Counted from the first letter of the stretch, positions 12,701 through 23,650 are shown. The stretch: DNA of 64,000 bases from Ciona savignyi (GCA_000149265.1 CH002796.1:895879-959878); one strand, 5' to 3'. The notes: generated by a model not told the origin, from the letters alone. Numbers and translations: made by a program.

Positions 12701-15700
12701 TTTTACTTAATGGTACCTGTGGACCCACCGTTTGGTTTTTATGGACGAGCACGTCTATATTTCAAATGGGGTTTTTAGGGTTTTATCCAAGGAAAACGCA
12801 TACTTTTATTCCATCTAATTAAGAAAATGAAACAATTATATCATAAACAATCGTCTATATATTCCCTTCGGCTGCCTGCAGACGCCCAGCGTACTAACTG
12901 ACTAAACAGCTGGACATGTATATTGATTATTTTCTAACCCATTCCGAATTCAGAAAATTACTTGACGGTCGGATGTTATGTTGGGAAGAAGAGGCGAGTC
13001 ACGTGTCAGCGGCATCGTTTGCGATCGCTATGTTCCTACCTTTCTTCGCAACCTTGCTACTTGCAATCATAATGCTTCCAATCAAGGTATCTCATTAAGT
13101 GGTATAACCACCATTGTTCGACGGGTTAGCTCATAATATGTTTTGCAAATCGAAACGTGAGTAGTAAGGTTGTGATATCAAAATCAATGGTTACTTAGTT
13201 GGTTGAGTACGACTGATTAACGTAGTGGGTTAGTTCGTTGCATTTAGCCGAAAGGTTGTAGGTTCAAAACAGGTCGCTAGCTTGGGCAAGACACTTAGTC
13301 GACATTGCCTAAACCCAGTGAAATAATGGGTTCTACCAAATTATAGGAACATGTAAATTATACACAACTGCAATAGCTCCATTAACCTAAGGGTGGGCGC
13401 GAGGTGATCTGACTATTGCCTATGTGTTAACCCTCTTGGTTTTCCCACAGGGATAAATATGAATATCCTTTTGTTCCGAATGGGTGTGGGTACGGAGAAA
13501 TTACAATTCAAACAAAAAGTCACATACAAAAAATCCACAGAACAGCAAGTTTATACAGAAGAAAATAGCGGGGAGTGGAGACAGACCAGGAATGGAGGTT
13601 ACGGCCGAGGAAACTACAAGAAACATTCAGGTTGACTTACATTACATTAATATGAGGGGGTCTACGGTAGCCACCGGGATCAGGAATTTAGGCCATAAAG
13701 TTTGACTTAGCGATATAGTGAGATTTACAGCGACTTATTCAAGCAGGGTACAATGGTTTAATGCGATGTTTGCATACTTTAACCTTTGCTCAATGTCATT
13801 GCTTGGTCAGGGTGTGTAAGAGTGTATATTCACTTAGGATAGGGTATTGCGTGTTTATTCCCATGAATGGGAAAACACAAGGGGGCGTTTAACATATGGG
13901 CAATGCGGATCACCTCGTCAGCCCACCGTCGAGTTATTGGAGCAATTGCAGTGTGTTGTGTATAATTCAGGCATTCCTTTAATTTGGGGTAACCCATTAT
14001 TTTACTGGGGTTAGGCAATATTAGTGCCCTGCCCAAGGACACAACTAACTCACTAGAGACCAGTTTTGAACTTGCAAACCTTCAGCTGAAAAGCGAAATA
14101 CTAACCCAGCACGGTAATCGCCCGAACTAAAAACTATGATGGTGTTGTTGTTGTTGTTGTACCTAGCGAGTCGGTGCATATGCAAAAACCCTTCACTTTT
14201 AAACTATAAACTAGACAAAACGCAAAAACTGGATAGTAATATCTCCATCGTAATCAACAATGCTATATTTCCAGAAACTTGTCTGTTAACCAAGTAGTAA
14301 CTGAAAATGCTTATAGATAGCACAAGTGGATTTAAATGGTCTGCCTTAACAACATATTTCGTTGTGCTTACACACTTTTAGTCGAGGTTTTAATTTTATT
14401 TATTTGATTTAAAGTTTTCAATTACAATTGTTTTATTTAATAAATGCAAGGTTTAACGGCCATGTCATAATTTTTTGTCAGGTATACTGTGGGTATTAAC
14501 TGACGTGTTTTAACTATTGTACATTTGCCTTTTTATCCTGTCTCCCTAACTTGAAATAATTATGCCATTTGTGTAACGTAATAAAGGAGCAAAAAAAATT
14601 ACCTAAAAAAATTAACAAATTTCATGCAGGACTCAATACAGTTTGTGGTAGAACTGATAGCATTCTACTGCGTGGTGTTTAAAGTGTGGCAATTGACGGG
14701 TGCCGTGCACAAGTGTGCTAAGTACACTCCATGTCTGCCGCGCTATAAATCCTACCAGGTGAGCTGATTACCACTCATCTTGCCCTACTGCTGTTCCGAG
14801 GTGATAATGAATGCAACAGATGGCTAAAAAGACTTCCTACATTTTAATGGCCTATTTTAAGCAATATTATTTATTGAATACCCTTTAGTATTTTCTGAAA
14901 ACTAGTTTTTAAAACGTTGGAAAACCAAAAAATGTTTGGAAATAAGTGACTTAAAATTCTCAGGAAATTTCCTTCAAAACACCCAAAAAATGCAAGAAAT
15001 CTTTGAAACAATACTTCCTGAAACAACTCAAAATAATAAAAATAATAAACGAAAACAACAAAACTCGAAAAAAAATTGTTTTAAAAACTTCCTAAACATA
15101 CAGGTTGTGTTCCTGATGGCGGTTGCTCAGACGCCATGGATGTGCATATTATGGGGGCTGATTTACACATGACTTACCACATCGTACATACGATGGACCC
15201 AAGGGGGCCACGCCGTCACCCAACTTTCCCTTCTCAACTGCGCCCAAGACTTCTCGTATTTCCGCCGAACTGGGTGCTGGGATTCGGATACAAAATCACC
15301 GGAACCTAAAATTAATTTGCCGTATTTAAAACTTTTAAAAAGTTGATCATATGACTGTCGCGTTTCAGGTTTTATTTACTTTGCGTATTTAATGTCGGTT
15401 GTTTAAATATCTGTAAATTTAGTATCAGGCGCTATCAGAAAGACTACAACCCTATACATGTAATAATATTTTTACTAACCGCATTCTATGCTGTTCAAAA
15501 TACACTATTATGTCCCATAGTAAACTCGAATGTGAAAAATAGTAAACCCAAACTTTGTTTTGTCACATAGCTACTCAGGTAAGTTAAAAACAACATTAGA
15601 AAGTAGGTCATAAACAAGTTGCCTAAGAAAAAATATATAATAAAAGTTAATGTCAATTAAGTTTGTGACAATGACCTAAATTACGGCAAATAAGATCAAG

Positions 15701-18700
15701 TGTACATTATTATATAAAAGTGAGTGTGTAATCTAGATCAGGACTTTTCAAAATGGGGGTGGCGACCTCAGAGGGAATGAAATTAATTTTAAGAATCGCA
15801 AAGAGCACATCAATTTCACACAAACTGCTATATCTATTATACATACCTGCATTTTATATATAGATTGTTTTAAACATAAAGAAGGGTTGCAGAAAATTAA
15901 AAAAAGCATTTAATCAAGAATAAAAGAACCTTCCATGATGGGGTAGGATTGGAAGAGTCATAAGTGAGGACAGTTAGCACCAATACAATCAACTAATTAG
16001 TGCAATACCCCACAAAACAGAGTTAATTTTAAAAAAACAATGGCAGAAACAGAAGGTTTTGTAAGGATTAAAAATAATTGTCTTAATATGGTTACTTTTT
16101 GTTACCATATGAAATCTAAATTAGGATTTGTAGTTATTCTTTGATACTATTAAATTTTGCGGCGGGGCGTCAGACACAATACAGGAGAAGCATATACTGA
16201 ATGCAGGGCAAAAAATTCATTAAATTTCAGGCGAGTAAAAATTCAAATGTGTGTGGAAGCTAGTAAGAGTAACTCGAGTAAACCTTTTAACAAAATATTA
16301 TAAACCATCTGTTAGACTCTTTTATTTTTTTTTAAATGTAGAGTTATACTTCAAAAATCTTGATGAATGTGCCCTTGCTGGGGCTCAATGTATATTGCAC
16401 AACTTACACCTATAATTTACACTTCTTTACCTTTGATAGACTTCCCATGACAGTTTTTGCAAAATCCAAGATTTCTATTTAAGGATGGGTGTTCAGCATC
16501 GGAAATTATCTTCACTTTTGCTAACACATTGCTGCAATATGGATAATTGAATCACTTGGACTTGAAAAGCTTAATATGTATAGTGCAAGCACTGCTACAA
16601 CAGACTGTGTTTGGTATAATTAGTATAGAATATTCATGTTTATCCCCATGAATGGGAAAACGCAAGGGGCATTAACACACGGCAATCGTCAGATCACCTC
16701 GTACCCAGTGTCGGGTTACCGAAGATATTGTAGTTGGTTGTGTATGATTAAGACGTTTCTTTAATAGATCGTTCCACTGAGTTCAGGCAATGGTGTTTAA
16801 GTGCCTTGCCCAAGGACACAACCAACCAGTTTCTAACCTTCAACCCTTTGGCTGAAAGGTTTGTGATTAACCCACCAAGCCCACCAAGCTAATCACAAAT
16901 TGCTTTATAATAACAAACAATTAAAGCGGTGACCTTTTACTTACCCATCGATTTGGGTCCTTTTTTCCATCACTTGAAATCTTTGTCTACCAACAGCTAC
17001 AATTCGCAGTTGGGTTATTTCGTGTTCATTTGTTTCTCGGAACGACCGGATTTCTGCAGTACAGCCGAAGTCGTACAAGTTGGTTGGTTTGGTTGTCTCC
17101 ATTTCCAACCCAGGCCTGGTAAAAATGCAGTGTTAAACAGTTTTATAGTAGCCAATATGGATAAGACAGTCACAGTTTAGGTGGCAACCAATGGGTAAAT
17201 AATCGAGAGGTTCTTTTTTTCCTTACATGGTGACACTTTTTTAAATTGCTTTTGTTTAAATTGTTTTTAATCTAAAACTTTACCAGTTTTCCAGAATCAA
17301 GGTTCGAATTCAAATATAAAATTGATCAAAATTTTTTTTGATTTCATTTCAAAAGGTATATTTTCAGGTAGATCTTAATGGATCAATATAAATTTTATCA
17401 TTTTGTGGCAAAAATAATACAATACCAAGCAGAGTTGTTTTTGGGTAATAAAAGCTGTTGATCGTGAATAAAATTTGGATTTATTTCTTACACATACACA
17501 TTTGTAATATTATTATATTTGTAGTATAGTGTTTTAAATAATCTGAAAACAAAATAATTTGCTTGATATTTAAATCCATTCTCAGTGGTCCAAACTCCAA
17601 AGTTATCCGGTTTAGAATATTTCTAGAATACAACTGGATTTAGATACTATGTGTTATGTGCTTAATTAAACATCTATATGATTTGCAAATCTAAACATAG
17701 TCCAATACAGGGCTAAATTTTGTGTGCACGCTGTGCGAGTAAGAATTTACTTTTGCAAATGAAAAACTAGTTAACGTTTAACACAACCAGTTTCCATTCA
17801 AATGTCGTATAGGGGAATAAAAAACAAATCATTATAATAACAACGTTTTTTATTATACAAATTTGATGGATTTTTAGCCCCTCAATTAAATCTTAAAAAA
17901 TCTGAATCTCAATCCAACATTGCTTTATTGAGCAGTGCACTATAAAGGCTAAATAAGGTTTTTACAGTCTAATTGTTTTTTTTTTATTTGGTAAACACAC
18001 AAAACTTCAAATTAAAATCTTCAAAACCCTCTAAAATGAAATTCCACCAGTGAGTAAAATTTGATTGGATTCTACCAATATCCATAGATACAATCTAGCA
18101 AGCTGCTGGTTTTGTGTCAATTACAAGCATTTATCAAAAATAACAAACAAATTTACTTTTTTGTTAAAACTCCAAACGTTTTATCCTCCTGGTCAATCAC
18201 ACGTTGAATCATCGAAACCTCGTTAAAACGGGTTATTTGCAGTGGAAGGGTTTGACCAGGGATTAAAACAAAGTCACTGACGTACATAATCGGCATTGTG
18301 ATGTAACTATCCTCCTTCTGGTATGGCACACCGCTGCAATCCTCCATCTCTCCCAAGTACTAAGGAATGAATTACATATTTGATATGATATTCATGTTTA
18401 TAAGATAAGATATTTTAGTGTTTAACACAGGGCAATCAGATCACCTCGCGCCCACCGTCAGATTACTGGAGCTATTGCAGTGTGTTGTAAAATTGAAACA
18501 TTTCTTCAATTTGGTAGAACCCATTATTCCGCTGGGTTTAGGCAATGTCCGTTAAGTACCTTGCCCAAGGACACAACTGACTAGCAGCGACCAGTTTCGT
18601 ACCTAAAACCATTCGGCTAAAAGGCGTCGCACCAAACCACCAGACTAACTGGCCAGACGTGGATTGGAATGAAGGTACATTAACACCTCGGCAATTATAA

Positions 18701-21700
18701 GGTAACCTTACGACTACTTAAAGGAGTGTTAATAAACATGTATTTGTAAGATTAAATTGTGCTCACTGAAGGATAAATCGCAATCGCACTTCAATTAGGT
18801 TATAAGCAATTCCAGTGGCTGATTGAAGTGAGTTTGTGATATATGCTTCAGTTTTATTAAACCCAATTATTTAGTAAGGTTCAGATAATAACCAGTACAT
18901 ATGTGCCTTGCTTAATGACACAACCACCTAGAATAGGATATGATAATTATGTTCATCCCCGTAAATGGGGAAACGCAAGGGGGGTTAACACACAGGCAAT
19001 CTTAAGATTACTTCGCGCCCACCGTCGGGTTACCGGTATTTCAGTGTGTGATTCAGACATTTAGTATGCTTGAGATAGCTGACTGCAATGTTAATTGGGA
19101 TAGATAAGAGATTAATGTCACAGAACAACACAAATGCTGTAAAATTGCCCAGAAGATTCAAATAAATTTTCCCCAAAACAGCCAAAACCACTCACTGAAT
19201 GAGAAGTTGGTAGATTCTGATCATAGGTGATGTTCGTCGGAGTTGTGATCTTGTTTGTCTCATCCTCATCCTCAGGATCGCTGTCTGGGGGAGGAAGAAG
19301 ATTTACAATAAGTGGAAGTTTTTTTTATGTCAGCCGTTGCATAAAATTAATACAACTCATTTTTTAGTGATGTTAGCATGTTGGTGTTCACGCTTTTTAA
19401 AACAACTCTCTGAACGAATAGGTTAATGGGTTAGTAAGTCGCCTTTAAAGCCGAAAGGTTGGAGGTTCGAAATTGGTTGTTACCTAGTCAGTTGTGTCTT
19501 TGGGTTAGGAACTTAGCAGACGTTGCCTCAACCTAATAGAATAATGGTTTCTATAAAATTGAAGGAACATTTTAATTATACACAACGCACTGCAATAGCT
19601 CCTGTAACCCGAAGGTGGGCGCGAGGTAATCTGACGATGGCTCTAGTGAAAATGGTCTATTTTGTATTAGGTAATCTAACGATTGCTTGTGTGTTCATGC
19701 CCCTTGTGTTTACCTATTAACAAGGATAAACAAAAATATTCTATTCTATGCGGATTAATCGGTTTTACCAAATTGAAGGAACGTGTCTATCATATAAAAC
19801 ACACTGCAATAGCTCCGGTAACCTGACGATGGGCGCAAGGTGATCTGACGATTGCCCATGTGATAACGCCCTTGGTTTGTACCATTCAGGGGGATAAACA
19901 TGAATATGCTATCCCATCCTAACTGCGAATATGCAAATGAGCAGCTTACTGTCAATATTTCTTCGCAGCTGTCTTTCAATCCATCCCCTCCATCTGCCAA
20001 CATTTTGAAACCTACAAAAGTCAAAATGCTAGTGCACAGAAAGCAATGATATGTTTCATAACTATATCGGCTATGCAATGGTTCATGGATATTGTACAAT
20101 TGCCTACAACAAGGTAACAATATATAAAAAAATTTATTTCGAATATCACTTAGCCTGTTTGTAAATTATGAAGATTTTGCATGATGGGCATGACTCATGG
20201 TTCTGTTGTTGTTTCTGTGTGACTTAAAAATCAACTTTAGCAATATTGTATGTCAAATTTTTTTAGCAATTGATGTACCAGTACTTAAGTACTCCTGGTA
20301 AATCAACAAGTTCATTCAGCTAAGATTATAACAGAAACTATATTTTTTCTTCTACTGTCCATCTGTGGCGTCGCGATTTGCATTTTGGAAAGCCCTTATT
20401 TGGATCATAAGTGTTCAGGCAGAACTTATACTAGGGTGCCATTCTTTCCAGCATTGGATTGAAATAATAGGGATATTAATAGCAAATTTAAGATCCACAT
20501 TATTTTCATGCATCACTACACCAACCAGTACAATACCAAGGGTACCTTCAACAGAAATTAAAATTTTGTATTTTTTTGTGTTTTGACCATTTTAAATACA
20601 AACTGAAATTCAACTTTTACAACCAAGCCTACTTACATATTTAGCCATTGCCTGAACCCAGTGGATAAATGAGTTCTACCAAATTTAAGGAATATCGCAA
20701 TCATACAAAAACACACTGTAACAGCTCCGGTAACTCGACTGTAGGCACTGACGATTTCCTATGTGTTAACCCCTTGTGTTTTCCTATACAATTAGATAAA
20801 CATGAATATACTATACTATCCTATGTATGGCACTGGTATATAACAGTTAATATGGCTGTATGAAATTCACTACAAAAATTATGTCATAAAATTAAAACGA
20901 CAACAAATCGTCCAGTTCAGCTGACCGACCTTGGAAAGTGTCCACCTCCTCGAATATGCATCAGGATATTCCTCCACCTCCCAACTCCTATTGCATTGTC
21001 CTCCTCTTCCTCTGAAGATTCCTCCTCTGGATCAGGAACATCTCCATCCTCCGAAGAATCACTTTCTTCATGGTCTGTAACATCCACTTCAACTTCATTT
21101 TGTTGTTCAGCTTCATCATTCCCTTCAAGTTGATCTATTTGAGCATCATTTACAGCACCATTCTGGACTGAAAATTATTTGGTTTAATGAATACCCTTCG
21201 GGCTTACTAAAAGGAAGAAAAGGGGAAGCAGAGAAACTACTTACTAAAACTGTGGATACTAATTTTAACCCTGCCCTGAACACTAATCTGAACCCATAGA
21301 ATTACTTTCCATAGCAATCTAAGTGATCCAGGCGCTCCAAGCGGTCCTGTAGTATTTAAAGGCACCCGCGACTGAGAGGTTGTATACTAGTATACTAAGT
21401 TTCGCACTTAATAATCGTATTCCTCGTTAGTATAGTGGTAAGTATCCTGGCCTGTCATGCAGTAGATCGTCGTTCGATTCCCCGACGAGGAGATTTTTTT
21501 CGGCATTTTAACTCTTGTGTTTCTTAGTAAAACACAAACTCATTATAACCCCGCATTCAGCTTGTCTGAGCATTTTTGAAATTTGTCCAAGCATTGGCTA
21601 AAGTAATCGATCTTATAAGCTCATTGCAGTTTTATCACTTCATACTTTGAATTGATTGTAAACACTATTTACTTAAAATGCGTAAATGGTGTAATAAACA

Positions 21701-22737
21701 TGGGGCAAGAGTTAGTGTTAGTCTTGCGGTTGAGATTAGTGTTTAGGAATGGGTTAATATTAATGTCCGTAATTTTAGTTAATGGTTTCCCTCCTCCCCG
21801 CTTTAGTACAGCTGATAAATAGCGCCATCCAGCAGAGAAAAATCAGACTAACGTTCTGTCCCTAACCGTTTGTGTTTTAGTTTATTCATTTTTTCCCCAG
21901 TAATAATTACTGGAAAATGAAGCAAAACACGGCACAGGAGCAGGAAAAAACGGCAAAACGAACATTCGTTAAAACACGTTATTTGAAAAAAAGGATATAA
22001 CTAAATTAATATGGCGAACGCGACCACCAAACCTATATTAACTCTTTCACTCACGGCCAAATGCATTAATTTAAACATATCCAATATTCTCGAATTGTAT
22101 GATATTCTTCAAAGCAGGGCACACCGAACTAGCTAGTCTCGCCGCCTTTTTCTTTATCGTGCGCTCTGCAGGCCCAGCTGGATTCATGCTTTGGTGAACA
22201 CGAAGCATAACCGCCTGCTGCGAAAACGTCACCAATGCTCTCCTTTTTATCCCAACGGCACGAAATTCACAGAGAATGTAAAGAAAGACTTGCTTGACAA
22301 AAAGAGCTTCTCCGCAAGTTAACGCGACTCCTATTGGCTGAGTTAGTCACTTGTAAATTCGTGTAAAATCGATAGAAATAAGAGGCGAAGCCTTGAAAAA
22401 GAAAGGCTATCACTCCTCGCCTTTTTAATATTTCTCCACGAAAATTACAGAGAATTAAGCAGAGGGTTTCCTTGATCGAATGAGCCATAGCTGAGGTCTC
22501 TACCATTACGCATTGCGGAGAAATCGTTTTTTAGATTTGCACCCATTTATGTGCAACGCGGGATACCATGTTTTTCCACCAACTCGCGATATATGGCGAG
22601 TTGGGATGGAAAGAGTTAAAGTAAAAGGCTAGACAATCATAATAGATTTGAAACAAAAAATATAAGGCAATTTTGTTACCGGTGTCAACGTTTTGATCTT
22701 GGTCTTGAAGTTCAACATCATTGCTATCACTCTCCAT
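6783..22737 (-). CDS. CRBN: cereblon, CRL4 E3 ligase substrate receptor (11 exons)
   Basis: Coding exons, from the start: 22737-22680, 21167-20930, 20011-19950, 19284-19196, 18359-18157, 17115-16945, 16531-16431, 15305-15178, 9937-9737, 9167-8974, 6987-6783. All junctions are GT-AG and in phase, giving 549 aa (human 442). Residues 1-149 are an acidic, Glu/Asp-rich tail. The Lon-like domain covers about 165-307 ([18 protein letters not shown]). The DDB1-binding helical region covers 308-417 ([20 protein letters not shown]). The CULT domain runs from 418 to the end. Its zinc cysteines are C423/C426 and C490/C493, and the tri-Trp pocket is W479, W485 and W499. Cereblon is known to dock neosubstrates and C-terminal cyclic-imide degrons onto CUL4-DDB1. 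Position 487, equivalent to human V388, is Ile. The first two exons and the 62-nt exon are placed by splice signals and phase rather than strong homology. Confidence 0.93.
7015..7225 (-). mobile_element. SINE-A copy in CRBN intron 10
   Basis: Runs from TTCACGTGAATTGGAAAACC to ACACAACCCACTAGCTAG. The tRNA-like head is missing at the right end, so this copy is 5'-truncated. Confidence 0.8.
8488..8592 (+). mobile_element. SINE-B copy
   Basis: Starts with a tRNA-Ser/Leu-like head (GTGTGGCCGAATGGTTAACG) and ends with the B-box-like GGGTTCGAAACCTAGC and GGTAAAAAA. It is followed within ~25 bp by an oppositely oriented SINE-A. Confidence 0.8.
8615..8920 (-). mobile_element. SINE-A copy, nearly full length
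   Basis: The left edge is a (GGATA)n run, which is the 3' tail of the element on the minus strand. The right edge, read on the minus strand, is a tRNA-like head with a GGTTAGTCT-type A box, here in a form like GGTCTAACGGGG. It lies in CRBN intron 10. Confidence 0.85.
9171..9285. repeat. 22-bp minisatellite abutting the CRBN exon 10 acceptor
   Basis: Four to five copies of a 22-bp unit beginning TTGACGGATAATCACG start at the base next to the exon 10 3' splice site. The array is bounded on the far side (near 9291-9305) by a second copy of the acceptor sequence. Confidence 0.9.
9310..9480 (+). mobile_element. element C copy in CRBN intron 9
   Basis: Contains TTTAGTTTATGTTTGGTTTTC, ACTGCAAAACGACAGTAGTT and ends TTTAGACGTGGCCACCAAAC. 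Both ends of the family consensus are present, so this copy helps define the element limits. Confidence 0.7.
10615..10722 (+). mobile_element. SINE-B copy
   Basis: Head TGTGGCCGAGTGGTTAACGC, middle AAAAACGGT, and end CATGGGTTTGAAACCTTAG. Lies in CRBN intron 8. Confidence 0.8.
10733..10840 (+). mobile_element. SINE-B copy, tandem to the previous one
   Basis: Head TGTGGCGTTATGGTTAACGC with an altered A box, and a weak B box near GAGTTCGAGTCAG. It sits 10 bp after another SINE-B on the same strand. Confidence 0.7.
11153..12144 (+). CDS. unidentified small membrane protein, exons 1-2 (nested in CRBN intron)
   Basis: Two exon candidates. Exon 1 (11153-11341) opens with ATG, encodes 63 residues with one hydrophobic segment (about residues 28-46) and ends at a strong donor, ATG|GTGAGC. 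Exon 2 begins at 11881 after CATATAG| in phase 0. It encodes a polar stretch with a Gln/Glu/Lys-rich segment ([13 protein letters not shown]) and either reads into TAA at 12142-12144 (150 aa in total) or is spliced at the strong donor TTCAA|GTAAGC (12141) in phase 2. Support is open frame, composition and splice sites only; I do not recognise a family. The intron between the exons holds the 21-bp minisatellite. Everything lies inside CRBN intron 7 on the opposite strand. It may be one gene with the exons at 12910-15172, but the phases do not match directly, so an intervening exon would be needed. Confidence 0.45.
11381..11648. repeat. 21-bp minisatellite, about 13 copies
   Basis: The unit is GTGCCAAACTCGCCAAGTTT plus T. 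The period is a multiple of three and the unit lacks stops in several frames, so long repetitive open frames appear on both strands. It lies between exon candidates 1 and 2 of the nested gene, with variants (GCTAAG for GCCAAG) accumulating toward the right end. Confidence 0.95.
12121..12235. repeat. 30-bp tandem repeat carrying a splice donor
   Basis: The unit begins TCATGTTGTCAATCATTTAA and continues GTAAGTGATT; copies start near 12121, 12151, 12181 and a partial one at 12211. The first copy overlaps the end of exon 2 of the nested gene. Donors recur at 12141, 12171 and 12201. Confidence 0.9.
12233..12522 (-). mobile_element. SINE-A copy in CRBN intron 7
   Basis: Left edge AGGATAGGATACTTATGTTT; right edge holds GAAAGGCGCAGTAGTAACCC (tRNA-like head on the minus strand). 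Full length with scattered substitutions. Confidence 0.85.
12910..15172 (+). CDS. unidentified three-pass membrane protein, 3 exons (nested in CRBN intron)
   Basis: Exons 12910-13086, 14630-14758 and 15104-15172 join in phase 0 with good sites (AAACAG|, AAG|GTATCT, ATGCAG|, CAG|GTGAGC, ATACAG|). From the ATG at 12916 the product is 122 aa, with three hydrophobic segments, one per exon: about residues 33-55, 58-80 and 101-121. The second exon ends with a Cys/basic stretch ([15 protein letters not shown]). It stops at TGA, six bases before the boundary of CRBN exon 8 (15178) on the other strand, so its 3'UTR must run antisense through that exon. The arrangement faintly resembles the start of multi-pass solute-transporter-type proteins, but I cannot name a family. 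An upstream in-frame TAA at 12895 fits either an acceptor at 12910 or a 5'UTR before the ATG. Confidence 0.5.
13205..13475 (+). mobile_element. SINE-A copy, sense orientation
   Basis: Opens with the tRNA-like head (GTAGTGGGTTAGTTCG, then GGTTGTAGGTTCAAAAC as B box) and ends TATGAATATCCTTTT. It lies in the first intron of the three-exon nested gene. Confidence 0.85.
13836..14130 (-). mobile_element. SINE-A copy
   Basis: Left edge AGGATAGGGTATTGCGTGTT; contains CAGTGTGTTGTGTATAATTC and GCCCAAGGACACAAC. A GTT microsatellite follows shortly after its right end. Confidence 0.85.
14139..14161. repeat. (GTT)n microsatellite
   Basis: A run of GTT trinucleotides just after a SINE-A copy. Confidence 0.85.
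16622..16905 (-). mobile_element. SINE-A copy beside CRBN exon 6
   Basis: Left part ATATTCATGTTTATCCCC; contains CAAGGACACAACCAACC. Its right end stops about 40 bp from the 3' end of CRBN exon 6. Confidence 0.85.
18376..18655 (-). mobile_element. SINE-A copy just upstream of CRBN exon 5
   Basis: Begins about 17 bp from the CRBN exon 5 acceptor (exon start 18359) with GATATGATATTCATGTTTAT. It includes GCTGGGTTTAGGCAATGTCC. Confidence 0.85.
18932..19070 (-). mobile_element. SINE-A copy, truncated
   Basis: Only the tail half is present: AATAGGATATGATAATTATG through the CGTCGGGTTACCGG region. Confidence 0.75.
19422..19747 (+). mobile_element. SINE-A copy with internal duplication
   Basis: Head GGTTAATGGGTTAGTAAGTC and B box GGTTGGAGGTTCGAAATTGG. 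The segment with GAGGTAATCTGACG recurs as TAGGTAATCTAACG about 50 bp later, so the tail region is partly duplicated. Confidence 0.8.
19748..19922 (+). mobile_element. SINE-A copy, 5'-truncated
   Basis: Starts inside the body at TTTTACCAAATTGAAGGAAC and ends ATGAATATGCTATCCCATCC. It directly follows another SINE-A in the same orientation and precedes the 62-nt CRBN exon. Confidence 0.8.
20640..20825 (+). mobile_element. SINE-A copy, 5'-truncated
   Basis: Begins near GCCTGAACCCAGTGGATAAA and ends ATGAATATACTATACTATCC. Lies between CRBN exons 2 and 3. Confidence 0.75.
21421..21492 (+). tRNA. tRNA-Asp(GTC)-like sequence, probably degenerate
   Basis: 72 nt with the length and spacing of tRNA-Asp. 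The acceptor stem TCCTCGT/ACGAGGA pairs 7 of 7, the D arm is GTATAGTGGTAAGTAT, the anticodon loop is CTGTCAT (GTC) and the T loop is TTCGATT. A run of seven T (21494-21500) follows as a Pol III terminator. The anticodon stem and the T stem (CGTCG/CCCCG) each have about two mismatches, so it is either a pseudogene or a poorly folding copy. Located in CRBN intron 1, opposite strand. Confidence 0.7.
21872..22045 (+). mobile_element. element C copy in CRBN intron 1
   Basis: Contains GTTTTAGTTTATTCATTTTT, AAAAAACGGCAAAACGAACA and AACGCGACCACCAAACCTA. Confidence 0.65.
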
Positions 22738-23454
22738 TACTCAACAACTATTTAATTGAGCACGGCTGAATTAAACAGGTATGTAATATATCATATGTAG
22801 AATATAATTTTGGATATTTCTCTGTCCCAGCAGGATATAAATGAACCGGCGAACTTTGTTTTTTTTGCATCAGCAATTTAACAGCTAGCATATAGCAACA
22901 AATGAAGCTTTAAACGTAAAGCGAATTAAAATCATTGAAATAAATCACCAGCTGTTTAGATATAAAAGTTGTTTTTTGTTGTGTTTAATCATGTGTAAAG
23001 TTTTTTTATTTCTATGTGATTGATTTATTTTCTTTGCAATTTTGGACGATCGCCAATTTTCTGCTGATTTTCTTATTTCATTGTTATGTTGATTATTAGA
23101 TTGCCTAATTTTCTGTACGTTTTAGTTGTACGTTTTTGGTAAAGGAAGTTGCGTTTTGGCGGTTAGGTCTCTTATTAAAAAAACGTAAAATAAACTGCGA
23201 CAACATGTGGTGGGAAAGGTAGAAAAGTACTTGTGTTGATTTATAACTGCAATCTGTACGAAAACGACTCAATTTAGGGTACAAGTTCGATTGGGTTTGA
23301 AAATTCAGAAAGGGAGAAAAGTACTGTTCGCAGTCTGTGGTTTCAAAAACACAACCAAGCGGTAAACGAGCGTTTTATAATTAAGTGAACTGGTGGGAAA
23401 AGGAATCCAATAGCGATCTTATTTCCTCGTAACATTGATATTTATATATACAAT

Positions 23455-23650
23455 AATGGCTAGGATAAATCTTACAACCATCGCCAGATGGCGGAACACA
23501 CTGGCATCGTCAGATTACCTCGCGACCACCGACACATGTTACCGGCTATTGCAGTGTATTGTGTATGATTTAGACCGTTTTTTAAATTGGTAAAACCCAC
23601 CATTCCACTGAGTTTAGGCAATGTCTTTTAAATGCCTTAATAACCTACAA
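23455..23650 (-). mobile_element. SINE-A copy, diverged
   Basis: Recognisable by GGCTATTGCAGTGTATTGTG and CCACTGAGTTTAGGCAATGT; the head is missing. Confidence 0.75.

Noticed and set aside
15170-15305. Apparent continuation of the nested gene past its TGA (long open plus-strand frames)
   Set aside because: This is the antisense of CRBN exon 8; the minus-strand frame encodes the conserved [10 protein letters not shown] segment.
20930-21167. Alternative donor within CRBN exon 2 (phase 1) joining directly to exon 4
   Set aside because: Kept only as a possible isoform; the strong acceptor and donor of the 62-nt exon and its exact phase fit favour inclusion.
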